From: an uncultured Oscillospiraceae bacterium
Lineage (GTDB): Bacteria > Bacillota > Clostridia > Oscillospirales > Oscillospiraceae
Direction of reading: 5' to 3'
DNA length: 15,395 nt
Assembly: GCA_934565615.1 (NCBI GenBank)
Contig: CAKTIH010000044.1
Location: 1 to 15,395, forward strand
The translations under genes were made by a program, and so were the position numbers. Under the pieces are notes generated by a model. It did no database searches. It was not told the DNA's origin and was given only the letters and a program-made list of their open reading frames with translations. Positions 1 through 7,353 of the stretch are shown here, one piece after another. Numbering within the stretch: the stretch's first letter is position 1; every line of letters begins with the position of its first letter.

Positions 1-73
1 TGCTCGTTTTTTCAACAGTTGCTTAAAATGTGCTGTTCCCGCTTGATGTAATACGCTGTTCTTTGACAGACTG

Positions 74-109
74 AAACATCCTTTGACCGACAGCGGTCAA
101 AGGATGTTT
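74..109 (-). terminator. Inverted repeat at the end of the oad operon
   Basis: A 16-bp perfect stem (AAACATCCTTTGACCG, 74-89, with its complement at 94-109) closes a 4-nt loop a few bases after the oadB stop codon. It is placed as the operon terminator on the minus strand. The T-run that follows on either strand is short (TTT or TTTT), so termination efficiency is uncertain and it may work in both directions. Positions 1-73 hold no gene or motif that I can support. Confidence 0.6.
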
Positions 110-120
110 TCGAATCTCTT

Positions 121-1341
121 TTATCCGAACACGGAGAGGAGGAAACCGGCAGCGATAGCGGAGCCGATGACGCCTGCGACGTTCGGGCCCATAGCGTGCA
201 TGAGCAGGTAGTTGTTCTTGTTGTACTTGCGGCCGACATCCTGAGACACGCGCGCCGCCATAGGAACCGCGGACACGCCCGCCGAACCGATGAGGGGGTT
301 GATCTGGCCGCCGGAGGTCTTGTACATCACGATGCCGCCGAGAAGTCCGCCGACTGTGGATATCGAGAAGGACACAAGACCGAGGAAGATGATGTATATC
401 GTGCGGATGTTGAGGAAGGTCTCCGCTCCCATCGTCGCGCCGACGCTCGTCGCAAGGAAGATCGTGATGATGTTCATCAGCGCGTTCTGCACCGTGTCGG
501 ACAGTCTGTCCGTCACGCCCGTCTCGCGGAAGAGGTTGCCGAGCATCAGGCAGCCTATCAGCGGAGCCGTCGAGGGCAGCAGCAGGATAACGAAGGTGCT
601 GACGACTATCGGGAAGATTATCTTCTCGGTCTTGGACACCTCACGTGCCTGCACCATCTTGACCTTGCGCATCTTGTCCGTCGTCATCAGCTTCATTATA
701 GGCGGCTGGATCAGCGGGATCAGCGCCATGTACGAATACGCCGCGATGGCGATAGGTCCAAGCAGCTCCGGTGCGAGCTTCGTTGTGAGGTAGATCGCGG
801 TCGGGCCGTCCGCACCGCCGATGATGCCGATGGAGGCCGCCTGAGGGCCGGTGAATCCGAGCATGACAGCGCCGAGGAACGCGACGAACACACCGAGCTG
901 AGCCGCCGCACCGAGCAGCAGGCTCTTGGGATTTGCGATCAGCGGACCGAAGTCCGTCATCGCGCCCACGCCCATAAAGATGAGCGAGGGATAGATACCG
1001 GCCTTGACGCCGATATAGAAGAAGTCAAGGAGACCGGCGTTGCTCATAATGTGGCCGTAGCTGTGATAGAAGGGGCTCGCCTCATCGAGGAAGGCCTCCC
1101 ACAGCTCTGGGTGATACAGAGCGTTGCCGCCGCCGAGAGCGACGAAGTACGACAGGTTCGACAGCAGGCAGCCGAAGGCTATGCCGACGAGCAGCAGCGG
1201 CTCGAACTTCTTGACGATGCCGAGGTACAGAAGCACAAATGCGATAAGGATCATGATAAGGTTCTTCCAGCCGCCGTCCATGAAAAAGGCGGAGAAGCCA
1301 GATTCTGACCACAGCTTATAGAACACTCCAAGAACGTCCAT
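121..1341 (-). CDS. oadB: Oxaloacetate decarboxylase beta subunit (Na+-pumping membrane decarboxylase)
   Basis: Integral membrane subunit, 406 aa, of the Na+-transporting carboxylic acid decarboxylases. In this family it takes the carboxyl group from carboxybiotin, releases CO2, and couples this to outward Na+ movement. The sequence is hydrophobic throughout. It carries the family signature MGVGAMTDFGPLIANPK (123-139), the IGGADGPT motif (174-181) with the Na+-binding aspartate at 178, the YSYMALIPLIQPPIM stretch (about 202-216), and a C-terminal GPNVAGVIGSA motif. Length is typical, although some family members are somewhat longer. It is the last gene of a four-gene operon; its start lies 11 nt after the biotin-carrier stop, with a GGAGGAG ribosome site. 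The beta subunits of oxaloacetate, glutaconyl-CoA and methylmalonyl-CoA decarboxylases are alike; the alpha subunit in this operon decides for oxaloacetate. Confidence 0.95.
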   Translation of the reverse strand: MDVLGVFYKLWSESGFSAFFMDGGWKNLIMILIAFVLLYLGIVKKFEPLLLVGIAFGCLLSNLSYFVALGGGNALYHPELWEAFLDEASPFYHSYGHIMSNAGLLDFFYIGVKAGIYPSLIFMGVGAMTDFGPLIANPKSLLLGAAAQLGVFVAFLGAVMLGFTGPQAASIGIIGGADGPTAIYLTTKLAPELLGPIAIAAYSYMALIPLIQPPIMKLMTTDKMRKVKMVQAREVSKTEKIIFPIVVSTFVILLLPSTAPLIGCLMLGNLFRETGVTDRLSDTVQNALMNIITIFLATSVGATMGAETFLNIRTIYIIFLGLVSFSISTVGGLLGGIVMYKTSGGQINPLIGSAGVSAVPMAARVSQDVGRKYNKNNYLLMHAMGPNVAGVIGSAIAAGFLLSVFG

Positions 1342-1352
1342 AGCTCTCCTCC

Positions 1353-1748
1353 TTATGCGATGACGACCAGCGGAGTGCCGGTCTCGACGACCGCGCCCTT
1401 GGTAACATTGATCTGCGCTACCGTGCCGGACTTCGTGGCGGAGATCTCGTTCTCCATCTTCATGGCCTCAAGGACGATGAGCACGTCGCCTTCGTTGACC
1501 TTCTGCCCCTGTGCGACGTTTATCTTCAGGATGTTGCCGGGCATGGGGCTGGTGACGACCTCGCCCGCGGCAAGCGCGCCGGCTGCCGGTGCCGCTGCGG
1601 GAGCCGCGGCTGCGACGGGGGCTGCGGCCGGTGCGGCGGGTGCAGCAGCTGCGGGAGCTGCCAGCTCATATTCGTTCACGAGCATGGCCTCGCCCTGCTC
1701 TACCTCTACCTCGTATACGCGGTTATTGAGAGTTACTTTGTATTTCAT
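1353..1748 (-). CDS. Biotin carboxyl carrier subunit of oxaloacetate decarboxylase
   Basis: A 131-aa biotinyl protein that shuttles the carboxyl group from the alpha carboxyltransferase to the beta membrane pump. An N-terminal part of about 28 residues leads into an Ala/Pro-rich flexible linker (about 30-62). A biotinyl-lipoyl domain follows, with the biotinylation motif EAMKMEN at 94-100, so Lys97 is the attachment site. The start codon overlaps the OadG stop as ATGA (four bases shared), indicating translational coupling. The carrier is encoded separately here, whereas in the classical Klebsiella enzyme it is the C-terminal domain of the alpha subunit. This matches the gamma (biotin) subunit arrangement of anaerobe methylmalonyl-CoA and glutaconyl-CoA decarboxylases. 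A role in another biotin enzyme is possible but unlikely given the tight operon. Confidence 0.93.
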   Translation of the reverse strand: MKYKVTLNNRVYEVEVEQGEAMLVNEYELAAPAAAAPAAPAAAPVAAAAPAAAPAAGALAAGEVVTSPMPGNILKINVAQGQKVNEGDVLIVLEAMKMENEISATKSGTVAQINVTKGAVVETGTPLVVIA

Positions 1749-2080
1749 TTGTCCTTGACCTCCCTGATGGATTTGAAGCGCAGTTCGTTTATGGGCTTGC
1801 CGAGCTTGTCGGCGACTATCGCCATCGCCATTGCGGCGTCTCTCGGATCGGTGTCATAGAGCTTCAGCTCCCCGGCGGTGCCGGGAGCGGCTGCCGGTGC
1901 GGCAGGTGCTGCCGCAGGAGCCGGCGCATTGGCCGCCTTGCGCTTTGCGCTCTTGAACATAAGGTCGCCGACGAACATCACAAGGATCATCAGCATTATG
2001 ATCCCGATGAACACGACCGCGTAGCCCAGCAGCGCCGTCATCGCGGCGTCGCCGACAGAAATGTTTATAAGGTCATTCAT
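1745..2080 (-). CDS. OadG-family small membrane subunit of Na+-pumping decarboxylase
   Basis: A 111-aa assembly subunit corresponding to OadG (gamma) of oxaloacetate decarboxylase, called delta in the methylmalonyl-CoA enzyme. One strongly hydrophobic membrane segment (about 15-42) is followed by a basic patch (KSAKRK), an Ala/Pro linker (about 50-66), and a C-terminal helix-forming region with DPRDAAMAMAIVADKLG. In the family this subunit ties the cytoplasmic alpha and biotin subunits to the membrane beta subunit. It lies 13 nt downstream of oadA with an AGGAGAG ribosome site, and its stop overlaps the next start. Small size and low conservation make function depend on context, which is strong here. 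Confidence 0.88.
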   Translation of the reverse strand: MNDLINISVGDAAMTALLGYAVVFIGIIMLMILVMFVGDLMFKSAKRKAANAPAPAAAPAAPAAAPGTAGELKLYDTDPRDAAMAMAIVADKLGKPINELRFKSIREVKDK

Positions 2081-2093
2081 AATTCATCTCTCC

Positions 2094-3476
2094 TCAGATC
2101 TGCTCTATTGAATAGCGGACGCAGTGTTCCTCCGCCTCTCTGCGCTTTTCAAAGAAGTTCTCCGCCACCTGCGGGAACGCGATGTAGCTGAGCACATCCT
2201 CCTCGCATCTTGCGGTGTCCCCAAGCTCGGCCTGCGCCTTCTCGAAGGTATTCGCCGGGAGCGTCTCGGCATAGCGGCCCTCGATGGGCTTCTCATCGCC
2301 GAGGATCTTTGCCCTGACCTCGGGGTCGATGGGCGCGGGGGTCTTGCCGTATTCGCCGCGGCAGTATGCGCGCATCTCCGCGCCGACGTTCTTGTAGCGT
2401 TCACCGGCAAGGACGTTCTGCACGGCCTGAGTGCCGACGAGCTGGCTCGTCGGGGTGACGAGCGGAGGATAGCCCATGTCCTTGCGCACGCGCGGGGTCT
2501 CCTCAAGCGCTTCGTCGAACTTGTCCAGCTTGTTCATCATCTTGAGCTGGCTGAGCAGGTTCGAGAGCATGCCGCCGGGGATCTGGTAGGTCAGGCACTG
2601 GGTATCGGTCGTGAGGGAAATGGGGTTGAGGGTGCCGTCGGCAATGTACTCGGCGCGGACATGCTTGAAGTAGTCCGCCATCTTGTGCAGGATCGCAGGG
2701 TCAAGGCTCATATCATAGCCCATTTCCTTGAGGGTGTAATAAAGCGTCTCGGTCGCGGGCTGCGATGTGCCGCCGGAGAACGGGGATATGGCAGTGTCGA
2801 TAACGTCCGCACCTGCCTCTATGCCCTTGAGGTAGGTCATGAAGGCAAGCCCCGTCGTGCAGTGCGTGTGCAGCACGACCGGCAGGTCGACCGCGTCCTT
2901 CAGTGCGGAGACGAGGTCATAGCAGCTCTGCGGCGTCATTATGCCGGCCATGTCCTTTATGCAGATGGAACTGACGCCCATCGCGGCCATTTCCTTTGCA
3001 AGCTCGACATACTTATCCAGAGTGTGTACGGGGCTCGTGGTATAGGAGATAGCGCCGGAGGCCATCGCCCCGGACTTCACGGTCTCCTCTATGGCGACCT
3101 TGAGGTTATCTGTATCGTTGAGCGCGTCGAATATACGGATGATGTCTATGCCGTTTCTGACGGATGCGCGCACGAAGCGGCGGACGATATCGTCGCTGTA
3201 ATGCTTATAGCCGAGGATGTTCTGCCCGCGCAGGAGCATCTGGAGCTTGGTGTTCGGCATCGCCGCGCGGATCTTGCGCAGGCGCTCCCACGGATCCTCA
3301 TTGAGAAAGCGCAGGCACACGTCAAAGGTCGCGCCGCCCCAGCACTCCACGGAATAGAACCCCGCCTTGTCCATCTCCGCCAGCATCGGCGCAAACTTCT
3401 CATACGGCAATCTCGTCGCGATAAGCGACTGGTTCGCATCCCTCAGTATAGTCTCTGTAAACTCTACTTTCTTCAT
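2094..3476 (-). CDS. oadA: Oxaloacetate decarboxylase alpha subunit (carboxyltransferase)
   Basis: Cytoplasmic carboxyltransferase, 460 aa, that transfers the carboxyl group of oxaloacetate to biotin, leaving pyruvate. The HMGL-like TIM barrel begins with ETILRDANQSL (8-18), whose Asp is a metal ligand. The carboxylated/active-site lysine lies in ICIKDMAG (Lys174), and the metal-binding histidines are in HTHC (203-206). A conserved carboxylase (PYC/OADA) domain follows to about 450. There is no C-terminal biotinyl domain, which explains both the short length against the roughly 590 aa of classical OadA and the separate biotin carrier downstream. It is the first gene of the operon, with a strong GGAGGAG site 3 nt from the ATG. 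Pyruvate carboxylase subunit B is the nearest alternative, but the OadB and OadG neighbours make the decarboxylase reading far more likely. Confidence 0.94.
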   Translation of the reverse strand: MKKVEFTETILRDANQSLIATRLPYEKFAPMLAEMDKAGFYSVECWGGATFDVCLRFLNEDPWERLRKIRAAMPNTKLQMLLRGQNILGYKHYSDDIVRRFVRASVRNGIDIIRIFDALNDTDNLKVAIEETVKSGAMASGAISYTTSPVHTLDKYVELAKEMAAMGVSSICIKDMAGIMTPQSCYDLVSALKDAVDLPVVLHTHCTTGLAFMTYLKGIEAGADVIDTAISPFSGGTSQPATETLYYTLKEMGYDMSLDPAILHKMADYFKHVRAEYIADGTLNPISLTTDTQCLTYQIPGGMLSNLLSQLKMMNKLDKFDEALEETPRVRKDMGYPPLVTPTSQLVGTQAVQNVLAGERYKNVGAEMRAYCRGEYGKTPAPIDPEVRAKILGDEKPIEGRYAETLPANTFEKAQAELGDTARCEEDVLSYIAFPQVAENFFEKRREAEEHCVRYSIEQI

Positions 3477-3558
3477 GTCTCCTCCCCCGATCTTATGTTA
3501 TAATTATCGGTTTTGCCGACTGTTTTGCGAATCTTCAAATTCTCACGCATTGTACCAT

Positions 3559-3567
3559 ATTATAGCA
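3559..3567 (-). promoter_or_regulatory. Extended -10 promoter of the oad operon
   Basis: On the minus strand, TGCTATAAT (3559-3567) is a perfect TATAAT with the extended TGn element, about 80 nt upstream of oadA. There is no convincing -35 at 16-18 nt, which is usual for extended -10 promoters. The rest of the 341-bp gap (3477-3817) shows only the tcdA terminator at its right end; I see no gene or further motif in 3568-3770. Confidence 0.55.
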
Positions 3568-3770
3568 CAGTGTCCGGTCATATTCCATTGCCAAAACCAC
3601 CAGCTTTTTCTAGCGTTTGGCAGATTTCTGACAGTCTTTTTTTGCTTTTCTAACAAATCGCGCCGCACTGCCATAAAGAAAATGTTAAATATCCGCACCT
3701 GTATATTTACTCATCGCCTCGGCGGGTAGCGCATAGCCCGTGTCCGCTGCCGTTTCCCTCGGTCAATTAA

Positions 3771-3807
3771 AAAGGCTGTCTCAAAGCAGAATCTTGAGAC
3801 AGTCTTT
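3771..3807 (-). terminator. Rho-independent terminator after the tcdA-like gene
   Basis: A 14-bp stem (3771-3784 with 3794-3807, one G-T pair) lies 10 nt beyond the stop of the ThiF-family gene. On the minus strand the 3' arm runs into TTTTTAATT, a usable U-tract. Confidence 0.8.
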
Positions 3808-3817
3808 ACATAAATAC

Positions 3818-4522
3818 TTATTTTATCAGCTCCGTGACGACGTGCTGGCACAGCAGCAGCCCCGCCGAGGCCGGCACCCATACGAGCGAGCCGGGTACGC
3901 TCCTGCGTCCCGGTGGCGGAGCTTCAAGCTGCTCCGGTTCCATCGGCTCCTCCGGGCTGAACACGACGGTGTGATGCGTCACGCCGCGCTGCCGCAGCTC
4001 CCTCCGCACGACGCGCGCAAGCGCGCAGCCGCTGGTCTTGGAAATGTCGGCGATCCGCAGCAGCGACGCGTCCTTCTTGTTCCCCGTGCCGAGAGCGGAG
4101 ATGATAGGTATCCCCCGCTCCATGCAGCTCATTATCAAGTCGACCTTGCAGGAGACGAGGTCGATCGCGTCGACTACATAATCATAGTCGCCGAAGAAGC
4201 GCTCCCTGTCCGCCGCCTCATAGTGACCCTCGATGCACTTCACGTCTATATCCGGGTTTATGTCCATCGCGCGCTGCGCCATGACCGCCGCCTTCCCCAT
4301 GCCGACGGTGGAACCGAGGGCGCAGAGCTGGCGGTTTATGTTGCTCTCGCCGACGGTGTCCTGATCGATAAGGGTCAGGCGGCCAACGCCCGCTCTCGCC
4401 AGCGCCTCGGCGCACCATGAGCCGACGCCGCCGAGCCCGAACACAGCCACATGGCTCCCAGCGAGCTTCTCCATCGCCTCTTCACCCAGCAGCATCCGCG
4501 CGCGCAGAGTTCTTTCGTTCAT
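3818..4522 (-). CDS. tcdA: ThiF/MoeB-family tRNA threonylcarbamoyladenosine dehydratase
   Basis: A 234-aa E1-like adenylating enzyme. TcdA (CsdL) converts t6A37 of ANN-decoding tRNAs to the cyclic form ct6A with ATP. The Rossmann nucleotide-binding loop GLGGVGS is at 29-35 after an adjacent N-terminal helix. The family motif LIDQD (51-55) and the NINRQ motif (61-65) bind ATP and Mg2+. The C-terminal region SLVWVPASAGLLL (about 213-225) fits the TcdA class rather than ThiF or MoeB, and no zinc-binding CxxC pairs or sulfur-carrier partners are present. The ATG has a GGAGG site at 4530-4534. A strong terminator sits immediately upstream, so expression needs read-through from the foldase gene or a promoter inside it. 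Confidence 0.88.
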   Translation of the reverse strand: MNERTLRARMLLGEEAMEKLAGSHVAVFGLGGVGSWCAEALARAGVGRLTLIDQDTVGESNINRQLCALGSTVGMGKAAVMAQRAMDINPDIDVKCIEGHYEAADRERFFGDYDYVVDAIDLVSCKVDLIMSCMERGIPIISALGTGNKKDASLLRIADISKTSGCALARVVRRELRQRGVTHHTVVFSPEEPMEPEQLEAPPPGRRSVPGSLVWVPASAGLLLCQHVVTELIK

Positions 4523-4534
4523 AATCTTTCCTCC

Positions 4535-4567
4535 AAAAAAGGCCGCCGATCAACGGCGGCCTTTTGG
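4535..4567 (-). terminator. Terminator between the foldase and tcdA
   Basis: GC-rich stem GGCCGCCG (4541-4548) with CGGCGGCC (4554-4561), loop atcaa, extended by A-T pairs. On the minus strand it is followed by TTTTTT, which directly abuts the GGAGG ribosome site of tcdA. This is a strong intrinsic terminator for the gene ending at 4585, and at the same time an attenuator-like element just before tcdA. Confidence 0.85.
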
Positions 4568-4584
4568 TTTGCCTTATAATGCTT

Positions 4585-6138
4585 TTATTTGCCGACGAAG
4601 CTGATGCCGCTGCCGACGGAGGTCTCATAAGCGGAGGTGAGCTCCTCGAGCCATGCGTTCATATCGGCAGTGAGCAGGCTGTTTTTGGCGAGATAATCGC
4701 TGTACTGCTCGCCCTCGCCGACGAAGTACATCACATGATACCCGGCGTAGCTGCTGCTCTCGCCGTAGACGATGCCGGTGTCGCCGGCCTTGTGTTCGGC
4801 AAAGCAGAAGTCGTTGAACTCCTGGACCATCTGACCCTTGTAGATGTTCTCATACAGGCCGCCGTTGGTGTTGGAGCCGTCGTCCTCGGAATACTCGTTC
4901 GCGAGCGCAGCGAAGCTGTCCTCGGTCTTGTCGCCGGAGTTATACTCGGCAAGGATCTCCTCGGCGCGCGCCTTGGCCGCTGCCTTGGCTTCCTCGGTGT
5001 AGGTGCCGTCCTCGGATGCCTCGGCCTTTATGAGGATGTGGCGCACGGAAACGGTGTTATAGTGGTTGTCGTCACGGTTGAGGAACACAACGACGTTATA
5101 ACCGGTCTCGCCGCTGTTTACCTCGGAGGTGATGTCACCTGCCTTGCGGCTTGCGTCCTTGAGCCAGTCTGCCGCAACGCTGATGCTGCTGCCGGAGATG
5201 CTGGAAACAGCGTTCGCGGTGCCGTCGATCCCGGCCTTGGTGAGCGCGGCATTGAGCTTCTCCTCGCCCTCAAGCTTATCGTCAGCCTTGTTGTAGGCCG
5301 CGACTATCGCATCGGCCTTGGCCTTCGCGGCGTCAAGCGCTTCGGGGGTGACCGTCTCGGTATCGTTGCCGTCGGCGTCCTTGGTCGTGGTCTTTTCTGC
5401 CTCTACGAAGTAGTAGACATAGTCGAACTTATCCCAGGAATCCTTGTTCTCTTCGTACTTTGCCTCAAGCTCGGCGGAGCTGTATTCCAGAGAGTTCTGC
5501 TTCTCGGTGCTGGCCTTGTTGGCAAGAGCCGCGTCTATGGCGGCGCTGCGCGCCATCTCGACCGTCACGCCCTGGCCGTAGTTTGCGGCGAGCATCTTAT
5601 CGGCGCTTGCATAGCCCTGGAGCTTTGCGAGGGACTCAAGGTTCTCGAAGTTCGCGTCTACCTCGGCTATCTCATCCTCGGTAAGCTCGATGCCGTTTGC
5701 CTTGGCATAGTCGCACAGAGCCTTGACCTGAAGTAGCTCGTTCTCAGCTGCGGTCAGGAACTGCTCCTTCCACGTGCCGCCGTAGGGGCTGGTCTGCTTG
5801 CCGAGACCTCTGATGCCCGTGGAGGTATCAAGGCCGAGCAGCGAGGCATAGCTGCCGTACTGGTTGGCGGTACTGTAATACTGCGTGGCGTAGTGATAGC
5901 TGAGCTCGGAGGCGGAATAGCTCCTGTCGCCTATGGTATAGGCCGTGGTCTTATACAGGATCCCGGAGTCAAGGAAAATAATAAGCGCGATCAGCAGCAC
6001 GACGCCGATGGTACCCAGCGTCCAGCGTCTCTTGCTCTGCGCCTTTTTGCGGGCCTCTTCCTGTGCGGCCAGCATCTTCTTGTCGGTACCGGCCTCGCGG
6101 GCGGCCTGACGGTTCTTCTTCTCGGTCGATGCACTCAT
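4585..6138 (-). CDS. Membrane-anchored parvulin-type peptidyl-prolyl isomerase / foldase
   Basis: A 517-aa extracytoplasmic foldase of the PrsA/SurA kind, which would help secreted proteins fold by cis-trans isomerisation of prolyl bonds. A highly charged cytoplasmic N-terminus (1-38, rich in K, R and E) precedes one membrane segment (about 39-60). No lipobox cysteine follows, so the protein is anchored by a transmembrane helix, unlike the PrsA lipoprotein. A helical SurA-N-like region fills about 65-360. The parvulin domain starts at about 363 with VSVRHILIKA, contains FAALANEYSED and GGLYENIYKG, and ends near 475 with GYHVMYFVG. An insert in the middle is very acidic and lysine-rich. The ribosome site is weak (AAAGGATGA about 14 nt upstream). 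A TTGAAT-17-TATAAT promoter lies at 6214-6242. Confidence 0.85.
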   Translation of the reverse strand: MSASTEKKNRQAAREAGTDKKMLAAQEEARKKAQSKRRWTLGTIGVVLLIALIIFLDSGILYKTTAYTIGDRSYSASELSYHYATQYYSTANQYGSYASLLGLDTSTGIRGLGKQTSPYGGTWKEQFLTAAENELLQVKALCDYAKANGIELTEDEIAEVDANFENLESLAKLQGYASADKMLAANYGQGVTVEMARSAAIDAALANKASTEKQNSLEYSSAELEAKYEENKDSWDKFDYVYYFVEAEKTTTKDADGNDTETVTPEALDAAKAKADAIVAAYNKADDKLEGEEKLNAALTKAGIDGTANAVSSISGSSISVAADWLKDASRKAGDITSEVNSGETGYNVVVFLNRDDNHYNTVSVRHILIKAEASEDGTYTEEAKAAAKARAEEILAEYNSGDKTEDSFAALANEYSEDDGSNTNGGLYENIYKGQMVQEFNDFCFAEHKAGDTGIVYGESSSYAGYHVMYFVGEGEQYSDYLAKNSLLTADMNAWLEELTSAYETSVGSGISFVGK

Positions 6139-6213
6139 CTTATGTCATCTCATCCTTTGCGTAATTTTCGCGTAATGCGTAAGCTGTAATAAGCTATCTG
6201 AACAGACTAAGGT

Positions 6214-6242
6214 ATTATAACGCAAGTCTCCCCGCGATTCAA
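6214..6242 (-). promoter_or_regulatory. Sigma-A promoter of the foldase gene
   Basis: Minus strand: -35 TTGAAT (6237-6242), 17-nt spacer, -10 TATAAT (6214-6219). It lies about 75 nt upstream of the ATG in a divergent intergenic region shared with the phosphoesterase gene. Confidence 0.65.
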
Positions 6243-6313
6243 GCCAATTTGCGACTATTCTCAAATTATTAAAATAAGATTTATAATATAATGCTGTTTT
6301 CGACACGAATGTG

Positions 6314-6322
6314 TGTTAAAAT
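6314..6322 (+). promoter_or_regulatory. Possible extended -10 promoter of the phosphoesterase gene
   Basis: Plus strand TGTTAAAAT (6314-6322) reads as an extended -10 (TGn plus TAAAAT) about 26 nt before the ATG; the -35 is poor. An alternative is the AT-rich run with two overlapping TATAAT copies at 6282-6292. I cannot choose between them. Confidence 0.35.
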
Positions 6323-6348
6323 AAGCGCGATCCATCACGGAGGTGCCA

Positions 6349-7173
6349 ATGAACCGTAAGCTCACCGCGGCCGCCGCGGTCGTCCTGCTGACCGCCTGCA
6401 TCATTCTGGACAGCCGCTTCACCCTTGAGACAACCGAATACCGCGCGCAGTTTGACGATCTCCCGCCGGAGTTTGACGGCTTCCGCATTGCCGTCCTCTC
6501 CGACCTGCACGGCATGAGCTTCGGAGAAGGCAACTGCCGGCTCATCAGCGCCGTGTCGGACGCGAAGCCCGACATTATCGCCATCCTTGGGGACATGATA
6601 ACCTACCCCTCCGATCTGCCCATCCTTGAAGAGCTGCTCAGCGGCATTGAGGGCATCGCGCCCATATACTGTATAAACGGCAACCATGAGTGGGCGGCGC
6701 AGTGCGTGGATAAGGTGAAGGAGATCATGCTCAGCCACGGCGCGCATTTTCTGAGCAACTCCTACGAGCCTTTATACTGCGGCTCCTCGCGCATCATCGT
6801 CTGCGGCGCAGAGGACAAAAACGGCCGCGCCGATATGGAGACGCCGCCGGAGCTCGCCGCAAGGCTGCGCGGGGAGTACCCGGACGACTTCGTCCTCTGG
6901 CTCTATCACCGCAATGATACGCTTTCAGGCTTCCCCGGCCTGCCGGTCGACCTCGTGCTCAGCGGCCACGCCCACGGCGGCATAGTCCGTCTGCCGTTTA
7001 TCGGCGGCCTGCTCGACGTTCACCGCAAGCTCGGCGCGGAATACGAAAAGGGCGTATATGAAGAGAATAACACCGTGATGATCGTTTCGCGCGGACTTGG
7101 AAACTCGATCGTTGTCCCGCGCTTTCTCAACCGTCCGGAGCTTGTGTGCGTGACCCTAAAGACTTCGGACTGA
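6349..7173 (+). CDS. Membrane-anchored calcineurin-like metallophosphoesterase (YkuE type)
   Basis: A 274-aa hydrolase with a dinuclear metal centre; substrate unknown. The first 20 residues are hydrophobic after a basic start and form a signal anchor, so the catalytic domain is probably extracytoplasmic. All five phosphoesterase blocks are visible: SDLHG (51-55), LGDM (80-83), NGNHE (110-114), a histidine at 187 in YHRND, and SGHAHGG (205-211). A C-terminal GLGNS and RFLNRPEL follow, as in YkuE-like proteins. The ATG at 6349 is chosen over an in-frame GTG at 6343 because the GGAGG site (6339-6343) lies 5 nt before it and would overlap the GTG. It is monocistronic and divergent from the foldase. 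A UDP-2,3-diacylglucosamine hydrolase role, known for some relatives, is not expected in a Gram-positive. Confidence 0.9.
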   Translation: MNRKLTAAAAVVLLTACIILDSRFTLETTEYRAQFDDLPPEFDGFRIAVLSDLHGMSFGEGNCRLISAVSDAKPDIIAILGDMITYPSDLPILEELLSGIEGIAPIYCINGNHEWAAQCVDKVKEIMLSHGAHFLSNSYEPLYCGSSRIIVCGAEDKNGRADMETPPELAARLRGEYPDDFVLWLYHRNDTLSGFPGLPVDLVLSGHAHGGIVRLPFIGGLLDVHRKLGAEYEKGVYEENNTVMIVSRGLGNSIVVPRFLNRPELVCVTLKTSD

Positions 7174-7240
7174 TACGCAGTCATATATTTGCCGCGAGGT
7201 GCATATATTGATTGTATGCTGACTAAACAGGAGGTACACT

Positions 7241-7297
7241 ATGGATATAGATGATCTGATTTTCGGTGACTATAACCCCGGCCCCAGCCAGAAGTAA
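7241..7297 (+). CDS. 18-codon ORF with strong ribosome site, possible leader peptide
   Basis: ATG at 7241 follows a textbook AGGAGGT site (7229-7234 region) by about 7 nt and opens an 18-codon frame, MDIDDLIFGDYNPGPSQK, ended by two consecutive TAA codons. It is acidic at the start, with a Pro-Gly-Pro near the end, and has no known family that I recognise. The double stop lies in the loop of a CCCAGCC/GGCTGGG hairpin (7283-7289 with 7301-7307). The frame sits about 95 nt upstream of the flavodoxin-fold oxidoreductase gene. It could be a small protein, a regulatory leader, or the remnant of a gene. Translation is inferred from the ribosome site only. Confidence 0.45.
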   Translation: MDIDDLIFGDYNPGPSQK

Positions 7298-7307
7298 TAA
7301 GGCTGGG
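7283..7307 (+). promoter_or_regulatory. Hairpin with tandem stop codons in its loop
   Basis: CCCAGCC (7283-7289) pairs with GGCTGGG (7301-7307) around an 11-nt loop containing the TAATAA that ends the 18-codon ORF. No T-run follows, so it is not an intrinsic terminator. A ribosome terminating there would cover the 5' arm. Confidence 0.45.
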
Positions 7308-7322
7308 TAATAATGAAATCCG

Positions 7323-7353
7323 GACAGCGCTGCTGATATAATTACAGCGCTGT
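7323..7353 (+). promoter_or_regulatory. Extended -10 promoter inside a repeated palindrome (probable operator)
   Basis: GACAGCGCTG (7323-7332) and CAGCGCTGTC (7345-7354 region) form an inverted repeat. The core ACAGCGCTG also occurs as a direct repeat 20 bp apart (7324, 7344), because ACAGCGCTGT is itself a palindrome. Between the copies lies TGATATAAT (7334-7342), a perfect extended -10. A start site near 7349 would give a leader of about 45 nt for the oxidoreductase gene. No T-run follows, which argues for an operator around a promoter rather than a terminator. Confidence 0.55.

Noticed and set aside
196..1308. Long plus-strand frame (370 codons) opposite oadB
   Set aside because: Composition is His/Arg/Asp-rich and low in hydrophobic order, as expected for the antisense of a GC-rich membrane-protein gene; oadB has clear family motifs.
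2124..3503. Plus-strand frame of 459 codons opposite oadA
   Set aside because: Antisense by-product of codon bias; no recognisable domain and no ribosome site, while oadA is unmistakable.
3740..4420. Plus-strand frame opposite tcdA
   Set aside because: Arg/His/Pro-rich antisense sequence without family features; tcdA has a P-loop-like Rossmann motif on the other strand.
4564..5736. Plus-strand frame of 390 codons opposite the foldase, Val/Leu/Gly-rich
   Set aside because: Looks like a membrane protein but is the complement of an acidic/alanine-rich coding strand; no ribosome site and the foldase frame carries the parvulin domain.
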